Assembly: GCA_946549475.1 (NCBI GenBank)
Contig: CAMNQO010000089.1
Span: forward strand, 1-7,079
DNA length: 7,079 bases
Origin: an uncultured Bacteroidales bacterium
GTDB lineage: Bacteria > Bacteroidota > Bacteroidia > Bacteroidales > UBA932
Reading direction: 5' to 3'
This document shows positions 1-6,200 of the stretch, piece after piece (position 1 is the first letter of the stretch; each line of letters opens with the position of its first letter). The position numbers were made by a program, and so were the translations under genes. The notes beneath the pieces were generated by a model that saw nothing but the letters and a program-made list of their open reading frames with translations, was not told the DNA's origin and ran no database searches.

Positions 1-71
1 GGCAGCCCCGCCGCCAGGGCGATGTCCTTGAGTTCGGCGGGTGTTTTTCCGAGGAGCCTGGTCTTTTGCAT
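1..71 (-). CDS. rlmN: RlmN N-terminus, 23S rRNA/tRNA adenine-C2 methyltransferase (partial)
   Basis: Only the first 23 codons plus two bases are in the window; the gene continues past the left edge. Reading the minus strand from the ATG at 71-69 gives MQKTRLLGKTPAELKDIALA followed by AGL and a partial codon that must be Pro. This matches the short helical N-terminal region of RlmN, where an LLGKT/L-x-ELK-x-hydrophobic segment precedes the AKQIxxWLY motif, which lies outside the window. RlmN is a radical-SAM enzyme that methylates C2 of A2503 in 23S rRNA and A37 of some tRNAs in the cytoplasm. The start is supported by a complete Bacteroidota promoter on the same strand, with its -7 box only eight bases before the ATG, so the mRNA leader should be almost absent. 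The gene is divergent from rmuC. The identification rests on about 24 residues; the radical-SAM CxxxCxxC motif cannot be seen. Confidence 0.68.
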   Translation of the reverse strand, partial: MQKTRLLGKTPAELKDIALAAGL

Positions 72-96
72 ATTGTCTACAAATTTAACAATTTTG
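65..96 (+). promoter_or_regulatory. Candidate promoter for rmuC
   Basis: On the plus strand TTTG (65-68) is separated by exactly 20 bases from CAATTTTG (89-96), which matches TAnnTTTG except for its first base. Transcription would start near position 100 and leave a leader of about 57 bases before the rmuC ATG at 157. The -33 box lies in the second and third codons of rlmN, and the two -7 boxes (80-87 and 89-96) sit side by side. Polymerases loading in the two directions should therefore exclude each other. An AAGGAG at 110-115 is too far from the ATG to serve as its ribosome binding site. Confidence 0.5.
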
Positions 97-111
97 CAAG
101 AATTAAGCAAA
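80..111 (-). promoter_or_regulatory. Bacteroidota-type promoter for rlmN
   Basis: On the minus strand TTTG (111-108) is followed after exactly 20 bases by TAAATTTG (87-80), a full match to the Bacteroidota primary-sigma consensus TTTG/TAnnTTTG. The -7 box ends eight bases before the rlmN ATG at 71, so transcription should begin about five bases upstream of the start codon or less. This implies a nearly leaderless message, compatible with the low dependence on Shine-Dalgarno sequences known in this phylum. The box overlaps the opposite-facing rmuC promoter. Confidence 0.65.
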
Positions 112-156
112 GGAGCGGTATCTGTAACTGGAACCGGAAGCAAAACAGTAAGGAAT

Positions 157-1431
157 ATGGACGCAAGCATCATCATCGCCGCCGTCGCGGCGGCCGTCAT
201 CGCCGCCCTCGTCATCGCCTGGATCCGCAAGGACGCGCAGTACAAGGTCGCGGAGTCGCTCCGCGAAAGCGAGAGAGCCCAGCACGAAAAGGCCCTGGCC
301 GAAATCAAGGCCGCCCACGAGAAGGCCATCGCCGAGCTCAGGACGGGCCAGGAGAAGGCCATTGAGGCGGCCAGGACCGCGCTCGCCCTCGAGAACGAGA
401 AGACCCTCAAAGCGCGCGAGGAAGCCCTCAAGCAGGAAGCCGCCGAGACGATGAAAGTCCTCACCGGCGGCCTGGACCGGAACATCCGGGAGATGAAGGA
501 GGCCTTCGAGGCGCAGAAGAAGTCCCAGACCGAGGAGGGCACCTCCATCCGGACGCAGTTCGCCGAGACGGTCCGGCACCTCAAGGAGCAGACCGACACC
601 ATCGGCAGCAAGGCCGAGACCCTGGCCAGCGCCCTCAAGGGGCAGAACAAGATGCAGGGCATCTTCGGGGAGACCATCCTCGAGAACATCCTCAAGGCAG
701 AGGGTCTTCGCGAAGGTCAGGACTATGACACCGAGTTCTGGCTCCGTGACAAGAACGGCAACCGCATCAAGAATGAGGAAACCGGCAAGACGATGCGTCC
801 GGACTTTGCCCTCCATTTTCCGGATGACACGGACATCATCATTGATGCCAAGGTGTCCCTGAGTGCCCTCTCAGACTATTTCGAGGCCGAGACGGACGAG
901 CAGCGGGCCGATGCTTCCCGCCGTAATCTCGCGTCTATCCAGAGCCACGTCAAGGAACTCGCGGACAAGGAGTATCAGAAATACCTTGTCGGCCGGAAGA
1001 CGCTCGACTATGTCATTATGTTCATCCCGAACTACGGTGCCTACCAGCTCGCCAAACAGGAGGACCCGGGTTTCTTCGCCGAGGCTTTCAAGCAGAACAT
1101 CCTCATCACGACCGAGGAGACCCTCATCCCGTTCCTCCGTCTGATTCGCACCGCCTGGGTACAGATGGAGCAGATGGAGAATATCGCAGAGATTGTAAAG
1201 GCCGCCGAGGATATGGTCGAGCGTGTCGGGCTCTTCTGCCACTACAACGCCGAGCTGGAGGAGAACCTCCGAAAAGTGCTCGATGGATTCCAGGAGAACA
1301 CGAAACGTCTCGTCGACGGCAAGAAGAGCATCGTCAGGGCCGCAATGCGGGCCATCAACCACGGCATCACGCCACCCGCCGGCAAGAACGCCCTCCCTAT
1401 GCCCTCTTCGACTTTGCTGCTAGAAGAATAA
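157..1431 (+). CDS. rmuC: DNA recombination protein RmuC (membrane-anchored, coiled-coil, nuclease-like)
   Basis: The product is 424 residues, normal for RmuC. The ATG at 157 was chosen because it puts a single transmembrane helix (residues 4-22, Ala/Ile/Val-rich) right at the N-terminus, as in other RmuC proteins. The open frame extends further upstream but reads through the promoter region and into rlmN. A long Glu/Lys/Ala-rich coiled coil follows (about 25-160), then the conserved RmuC domain (about 160-385). Visible PD-(D/E)xK-like residues are the GE pair at 171-172, RPD with Asp216, and Asp230-Ala-Lys232 in the IIIDAKVSL strand. LDYVIMFIPNYGAY (283-296) is another family signature. RmuC is thought to limit DNA inversions and rearrangements; its biochemical reaction is not settled. 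The stop is TAA at 1429-1431. The next reading frame begins five bases later, so co-transcription is possible. No hairpin terminator was seen after the stop. Confidence 0.95.
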   Translation: MDASIIIAAVAAAVIAALVIAWIRKDAQYKVAESLRESERAQHEKALAEIKAAHEKAIAELRTGQEKAIEAARTALALENEKTLKAREEALKQEAAETMKVLTGGLDRNIREMKEAFEAQKKSQTEEGTSIRTQFAETVRHLKEQTDTIGSKAETLASALKGQNKMQGIFGETILENILKAEGLREGQDYDTEFWLRDKNGNRIKNEETGKTMRPDFALHFPDDTDIIIDAKVSLSALSDYFEAETDEQRADASRRNLASIQSHVKELADKEYQKYLVGRKTLDYVIMFIPNYGAYQLAKQEDPGFFAEAFKQNILITTEETLIPFLRLIRTAWVQMEQMENIAEIVKAAEDMVERVGLFCHYNAELEENLRKVLDGFQENTKRLVDGKKSIVRAAMRAINHGITPPAGKNALPMPSSTLLLEE

Positions 1432-1436
1432 ACGCT

Positions 1437-1757
1437 ATGAGCAGAAGCAAATTAAGGAACAAATACATACGTAGCCTCTACAAGGGGCATTCATTCTTCG
1501 CGTCAAAGATGAATGATCCCGTCCGGAATCCCAACAGACAGGACGAGATGCCGAAGAACTGGCCCTCTCGGCTGGTGACGACACATTGTAGCGCCGATAT
1601 AAGTTGGCTTCAAGATTCAACGAGTTTCGGCGGCCATTCCCGACCGAAGGGTGGACATCGGCGCGTAAGCGGATTGGTGCGAGCAAGCCTCAGGAGAGAA
1701 TCGCGCAGAATAATTCGAGAACAACTCCAAGATGATTGGAAGTCGGGCACGAAATAG
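1437..1757 (+). CDS. Small, strongly basic hypothetical protein
   Basis: This 106-codon frame starts with ATG five bases after the rmuC stop. The product begins MSRSKLRNKYIRSLYKG and ends in an Arg-rich stretch (residues 66-95, including RRESRRIIREQL) that is probably helical. It has no signal peptide or membrane segment, and I recognise no family. In favour of a real gene are the tight spacing behind rmuC, a closed frame with a plausible basic amphipathic C-terminus, and the lack of a better frame here. Against it are codon use that is more mixed than in rmuC (AGA/AGG Arg codons and AT-rich third positions), a middle section (44-66) of unremarkable composition, and no clear ribosome binding site. 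If real, the charge would suit nucleic-acid or ribosome binding, but that is a guess. An overlapping 83-codon minus-strand frame (1435-1686) looks less protein-like. Confidence 0.42.
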   Translation: MSRSKLRNKYIRSLYKGHSFFASKMNDPVRNPNRQDEMPKNWPSRLVTTHCSADISWLQDSTSFGGHSRPKGGHRRVSGLVRASLRRESRRIIREQLQDDWKSGTK

Positions 1758-1780
1758 CCCCAAAACGTGCCCCGTAATCC

Positions 1781-2059
1781 TTACATATTCTGACTGTTGT
1801 CAAAGAAATCATGGTGAATGGATTGAATGATCCATATCACAAGCCCTACGGCGGCTGCTATGATAAGACCGCCAAAAAGGATTGCCAGGGCATACCAGCT
1901 CAGGAAGGACAGGATCAGAAACAGCAGGATATAAGGATTGTTCTTGTATTCATATGGGTTGGTGAGAATGGTCTTATAGATCCATATTGCACTGTAGATA
2001 CTGATGGCAGCCACAAAGACGCCAAGCCAATAGAAATTCTGAAAAAGGGTGGTTATCAT
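1781..2059 (-). CDS. Small three-helix membrane protein of unknown function
   Basis: Starting at the ATG at 2059-2057 the product is 92 residues. About three hydrophobic segments are visible: residues 9-31, 43-60 and 61-80. They are separated by a short polar loop (TNPYEYKNNPY), and the protein ends in a polar tail (HHDFFDNSQNM). The frame is also open upstream to 2107, but the start at 2059 is preferred because AAAGGA lies seven bases before it on the minus strand and the upstream residues form an unlikely Arg/Lys-rich leader. The DNA is clearly AT-richer than its flanks, roughly 40-45% GC in the lines I counted against about 60% around it, which suggests separate ancestry. It converges with the small basic gene, leaving a 23-base gap, and diverges from the 259-residue gene. 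Small inner-membrane proteins of this kind occur both as housekeeping orphans and as effectors in defence or toxin loci. I recognise no family. Confidence 0.75.
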   Translation of the reverse strand: MITTLFQNFYWLGVFVAAISIYSAIWIYKTILTNPYEYKNNPYILLFLILSFLSWYALAILFGGLIIAAAVGLVIWIIQSIHHDFFDNSQNM

Positions 2060-2103
2060 AGGCTGATCCTTTTGTCGTTTCCTTGATTTGTACTTGCGAG
2101 AAA

Positions 2104-2152
2104 GCAAAATCTTTCACGCACGATTCATAGCAATCCCACTGAAAGATTTCGC
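2104..2152. repeat. Perfect 10-bp inverted repeat in a divergent gap
   Basis: AAATCTTTCA (2107-2116) and its exact reverse complement TGAAAGATTT (2140-2149) are separated by 23 bases. After one mismatch on each side the pairing continues for two more base pairs (GC at 2104-2105 with GC at 2151-2152), giving 12 of 13 matching positions. The repeat sits between the divergent genes starting at 2059 (minus) and 2184 (plus). It could bind a dimeric regulator of both genes, or fold in the leader of the plus-strand gene. No T-tract follows, so it is not a classical terminator. No good TAnnTTTG box was found for either gene in this gap; AGATTTTG on the minus strand is the nearest resemblance. Confidence 0.6.
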
Positions 2153-2183
2153 ATACCCATATGTATGGAAAAACGGAAACGAT

Positions 2184-2963
2184 ATGACATACCAGAAAAA
2201 CGACATTGTACGGTTCATCAGTAACCAGCCAGCCGCACACGTAATAAGGATGTTCGGACATTATCAGGGGCTCAAGCCGGAGGATGCGACGCCGGATGAA
2301 TATCTCGGCCGCGTCAAGAGCGTCATCGGCGACGGCAGGGCCTACGTGGTTTCTACACTCTCCCCACTCAAAGGCTTCATCTGCATCGTGAATGCGGACG
2401 AGATCCACGGCCGGGTGGAGCTGGCCGGTCTCTCCGAGTCGGAGAAGCAGGCATACTATGACCGGCCGGAGTCCCACGAGGCGCCGAACGTGTACGACAA
2501 TGACCCGTCCTCCCTTGACCCCGCACTGAACCTTGAGGAGAAATGCGAAACGATAGCCGCCAAGGCTATGTCCGCGCTGTTTCCGGAAGCCCGGCTCACG
2601 GGGTTCTCGTCATTCGGAATCTACGACTACCGGATGGAGAAATATATCTCAGACCTGGACTACTGCCTGGCATCCGCCGGCACGAAATCGAAAAGGAAAC
2701 TGGCGGCGCTGAAAAAGAAGCGCGACGAACTGGAAAGCTGGTTCCGGCAGATGCGGTTCAAGGAATACTACACGATCTGCGCGGACATCGAGGAAAGCGC
2801 CACGATGACCCGTTTTTGGTACATCGCCATCGACCTGAACTTCGAGGAGGTGTCCATTATGCGCGACGGCGCCGAGAGGGGTCGTTTCAGGATGTTCCTT
2901 GGATGCGAGCACGACCAGCTCTTGGACGCCAAGATCGACTTTGCCTATGAGAGCATCGGCTGA
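2184..2963 (+). CDS. Hypothetical 259-residue soluble protein
   Basis: The ATG at 2184 (MTYQKNDIVRF...) was chosen over the longer frame that begins with TTG at 2088, because that extension crosses the intergenic inverted repeat and does not look protein-like. A purine-rich ACGGAAACG precedes the ATG. Residues 1-82 look like a small beta-barrel: a KNDIVRF strand, GRVKSVIGDGRAYVV, then KGFICIVNADEIHGRVEL, resembling SH3-like folds in pattern only. Residues 84-117 are a polar linker. From 118 to 259 is a mixed alpha/beta domain with a highly charged helix (167-190, KSKRKLAALKKKRDELESW), the strand FWYIAIDLNFEEVSIM and the end GRFRMFLGCEHDQLLDAK. There is no signal peptide or membrane segment. 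GC-rich third positions show that it is a real gene. I recognise no family. It precedes the helicase by about 290 bases, with a broken small gene between, so a functional link is possible but unproven. Confidence 0.85.
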   Translation: MTYQKNDIVRFISNQPAAHVIRMFGHYQGLKPEDATPDEYLGRVKSVIGDGRAYVVSTLSPLKGFICIVNADEIHGRVELAGLSESEKQAYYDRPESHEAPNVYDNDPSSLDPALNLEEKCETIAAKAMSALFPEARLTGFSSFGIYDYRMEKYISDLDYCLASAGTKSKRKLAALKKKRDELESWFRQMRFKEYYTICADIEESATMTRFWYIAIDLNFEEVSIMRDGAERGRFRMFLGCEHDQLLDAKIDFAYESIG

Positions 2964-2981
2964 TCGTTCACCCTCTCCCTG

Positions 2982-3190
2982 ATGCTCGTCCGTCGCGGCG
3001 AAAAGTTCAGGTCATCCTCAACAAGGCCCAGGGCATGGTCAACCGCAAGTTCGTCCGCGCCGTCATCATCGAAGGCCTCCCCGCCCCCGACCCGGACGGC
3101 TGGCGCCTCCTCCGGACGCGGGCCCAGGCCGTCGACATTCCCATCGTCCTGCTGAACGTAGAGGATGGGAGCAATGTTGAAAAACACTAA
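2982..3190 (+). pseudogene. Probable frameshifted small gene or gene remnant
   Basis: From 3011 to the TAA at 3188-3190, one frame reads as convincing protein (VILNKAQGMVNRKFVRAVII, later AVDIPIVLLNVEDGSNVEK) with strongly GC-rich third positions, but it has no early start codon. The adjacent frame from ATG 2982 reads MLVRRGEK and joins it smoothly if one A is added to the AAAA run at 3001-3004. The repaired product would be about 69 residues starting 18 bases after the preceding stop codon. As the sequence stands, the only ATG in the downstream frame is at 3035, giving 51 residues. Three readings are possible: a gene broken by a one-base deletion, an assembly error in a homopolymer, or a real 51-residue gene. 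The C-terminus looks like an alpha/beta fold ending in a hydrophobic strand (IPIVLLNV), but I recognise no family. Confidence 0.4.
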
Positions 3191-3227
3191 ATAATCTTTG
3201 AAATAATCGAAAGGCCAGGCCGTATAA

Positions 3228-3254
3228 ATAGACAAAAGCATTAACTTTGTCTAT
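3228..3254. repeat. 9-bp inverted repeat abutting the helicase start codon
   Basis: ATAGACAAA (3228-3236) pairs exactly with TTTGTCTAT (3246-3254) across a nine-base spacer. The right arm contains the TTTG of the -7 box and ends one base before the helicase ATG at 3256. A protein bound here would block promoter recognition directly, so this is a candidate operator. If transcription started upstream, the hairpin could instead hide the start codon. Confidence 0.5.
3242..3249 (+). promoter_or_regulatory. TAnnTTTG -7 box of the helicase gene
   Basis: TAACTTTG is a full match to the Bacteroidota -7 consensus and ends only six bases before the ATG at 3256, predicting a leaderless or nearly leaderless transcript, as at rlmN. 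No TTTG occurs about 20 bases upstream, so a -33 element is missing and promoter strength may depend on an activator. A second, weaker candidate is AATCTTTG at 3193-3200, which would give a leader of about 50 bases. Confidence 0.45.
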
Positions 3255-3255
3255 A

Positions 3256-6200
3256 ATGACCATCAAAGCTGACTACGCCCAGTCATTCAGTTTCGCGCGG
3301 ATGCAGAACGGCATTCCGGCGATTCGCAGTGTTACCTTACGAAATACGGAAAAGGTGCCGCTGAAGGACCTGCGGTTCACCATTCGTTTTGATCCGGCTT
3401 TCTCCGAGGAGTACCGGACCGTCGTGAGCGAACTGCCGGCCCGGGGACGGATCATCCTCGATAATATCAAGATCATCCCTTCCGCCACATTCCTAGCCAA
3501 CCTCACGGAAATCATCGAGGGATCGATGACGCTGACCTGCGAGGTTGAAGGGGAAGAGATTGCCCGCGAACAGTATCCCGTGAGGCTGCTCCCCTACGAC
3601 TTCTGGGAGGGCGTGAACAACGCACCGGAACTGCTGGCTTCGTTCGTCCTTCCGAATCATCCGGCCATCCGGCCGGTTCTGCAGCGTGCGGCCGAAATAC
3701 TCGGAAAGTGGACCGGCAACTCAGCTTTGGACGGCTACCAGTCGGGCGATCCGAACCGCGCCAAGATGCAGATGGCTGCGTTGTACGAAGCCCTTCGCGA
3801 GGAAAACATCTCCTATATCAACCCGCCCGCCTCCTTCGCCGAACAGGGGCAGCGGATCCGCCTGCCGGAAGATGTCCTGTCGGGGAGACTGGCCACCTGC
3901 CTGGACTCCACCCTCCTGTATGCCGGCTGCCTGGAGGCAGTGGGCTTGCGCCCTGTTCTGGTCATCCAATACGGGCACGCCTTTGCCGGCGCCTGGCGCG
4001 TGGAAAAGTCGTCCCCCTATCCCGTGAACGACGATCCGGCCCTGCTGCGGAAGAGCAAAGCCGACGGCATCAACGAAGTGCTGCTCGTCGAAACGACCGA
4101 TTTCCTCGAGACGACCGGCTCCCGGAAGAATGACGGGATTCCTTTCGAATTGGCCACGGACGATGCAGCGGGGAAAATCGCGGACACCGACAATTTCCTG
4201 CTGTTCGTGGATGTCGCTTCGGCCCGGAACCTCGGCATCCGCCCCATCCCCCAGCGCATCCTTACTCAAGACGGGTATGTCATCGATGAATCGACCGTCG
4301 TGACCGGCGAGGTTCCGGAACGGCTCGACGAGGCCGACGCGATTGATCAGGACGGCCCGGCCAAGGTCGACAAACACACGATCTGGGAGCGCAAGCTGCT
4401 GGATCTGAGTCTTCGCAACAACCTCGTCAACATACACGGAAAAAAAGGCGTCCTGCAACTGATCGGCGGCAACCAGGAAGAATTCATCAGGATGCTGGAA
4501 GACGGCGTCGGTTTCAATATTTACGGCATTCCTGCGGGCTGGGAGGGCGACTTGATGCCGAACGGCATTTTCCGGGAGACCGGCCGCGAAGACCCTATGT
4601 TCGACTACGCCTGCAAGGAAATCCGGGACAGGCGCCTCCACTCCTATCGGGATGAAGACGCGACCGAAGACCACCTGGGCCTGATTCGGAAAGAGGCGCG
4701 TCACTATCTGGAAGAAAACGGCGCCAACACGTTGTATCTTACCGTGGGCGCCCTGAAATGGCAAGGCGACGACGGCGTGCCCCACTACGCCCCCATCCTC
4801 CTGATTCCCGTGGAAATCACGAGGTCGACCGGCGCCGTCAAATGGACGGGCGAAGACATTACGGCCAACCTCACCCTGCTGGAGATGCTGCGCCAGCAAC
4901 AGGGCCTGAGCATCTCCGGCCTGGACACCCTGCCGGAAAAGGACGGGCACGTGGACGTGCGGAAAGTGATGAACACGATCCGGCGCGCCGTGATGGACAA
5001 GAAGGGCTGGGACGTCGATGAACTGATGTTCCTCGGCAACTTTACTTTCAACAAATTCATCATCTGGAACGACATCCACACGCATCGGGAGATGCTCGAC
5101 GACAATCCGGCCGTAGCCAGCCTTGTGGAAGGGCGGCTCAAGGTCCAGGACACCGTTCCGTCCAAGGGCTCCGTGGACCAGTTTTGCCCGTCGGCAAGCA
5201 TCCTGCAGCCCATCAGCGCCGACTCTTCGCAGCTGCGCGCCATCCGCGACGCCGTCGCCGGGCGCAGCTTCGTGATGCACGGCCCTCCCGGCACGGGAAA
5301 GAGCCAGACCATCACCAACATCATTGCCAACGCCCTCTACAAGGGCAAGCGCGTGCTCTTCGTTTCCGAGAAAAAAGCGGCCCTGGAGGTCGTGCAGAAG
5401 CGCCTCGAAGAGATCGGGCTCGATCCGTTCTGCCTGGAGCTCCACTCCAACAAGGCGCGCAAATCCGCCGTCCTGGCGAAACTGGACCGCCTTCTCGCCC
5501 TGGTGCCCGAAGCCGCCCCGGAATCCTTCACCACCGACGCGGTGCGGATGGATGAAGAGCGCCGCGCACTGGACACGCACGCCGAGGCGGTCAACCGCGT
5601 CTATCCTGTCGGACTTTCCCTGTACGACTGCGTGTCGCGCTACCTGGCGCTGCCGGATGAGATTCCGACCCGCCGCATCCCCGCCAGCGTGATCCCGAAC
5701 CTGAAGGCATCCGGCTTTCAGGAGATGCAGTCCGCCGTCCGCGACTACCTGACCGCCATCCGCCACACCGGCATCACGCCGGAATGCCGCCTGTTCGACC
5801 TTCCGGCGGTGGAATACAGCCCGCAGCGGCGCGACGCGCTGGAAGAGAGATTCAATACCGCGCTCGGCAAGACCGGCCTCCGTTTCTGGTGGGAAGCGCG
5901 CAAGCTCGAGCGTGAATTCGGCCGGCCCATCGGCGTCAAGCTCTCCCGGGAGGCGCTGGGCGCCGTCCGCGAAAAAGTCGGCCGCTGGAGGGACAACCTC
6001 TCCGGACTGAAAATGTACGCCATCTACGCACGGCAGCAGGCCCGCCTGTGCGGCCTGGGCCTCAGTATGGTGGCGGAAGAATTCGAGAGCGGCCGCATCC
6101 GTCCGGAAGCCCTGGAGAACTTCTTCTACAAAAGTTTCTACCGCTCCTACGCAACGCATATTCTCGCCTCCGAGAAGGGGCTCGGCATCTTCTGCGGCGA

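Noticed and set aside
74..83. TTGTCTA shared between the rlmN-rmuC gap and the helicase upstream repeat
   Set aside because: Seven bases in AT-rich DNA are too few to claim a common regulator.
22..156. Upstream extension of the rmuC reading frame
   Set aside because: It would run through rlmN codons and both promoters and would bury the N-terminal membrane helix about 45 residues inside the protein.
103..816. Minus-strand frame of 237 codons opposite rmuC
   Set aside because: It is an antisense shadow of the coiled-coil region. The Leu/Gly/Glu-rich translation mirrors the Glu/Lys/Ala codons of rmuC.
1758..1780. Possible bidirectional terminator between convergent genes
   Set aside because: The two GCCCC copies are direct repeats, not inverted ones, and no stem with a T-tract can be drawn.
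2060..2107. Longer start for the small membrane protein
   Set aside because: It would add a very basic 16-residue leader, while AAAGGA is well placed for the ATG at 2059.
2088..2183. TTG-initiated extension of the 259-residue protein
   Set aside because: It uses a rare start codon, crosses the inverted repeat, and does not look like protein; the ATG at 2184 is a better start.
2945..3241. Minus-strand frame of 98 codons
   Set aside because: It overlaps a plus-strand tract with a stronger coding pattern and gives no recognisable protein.
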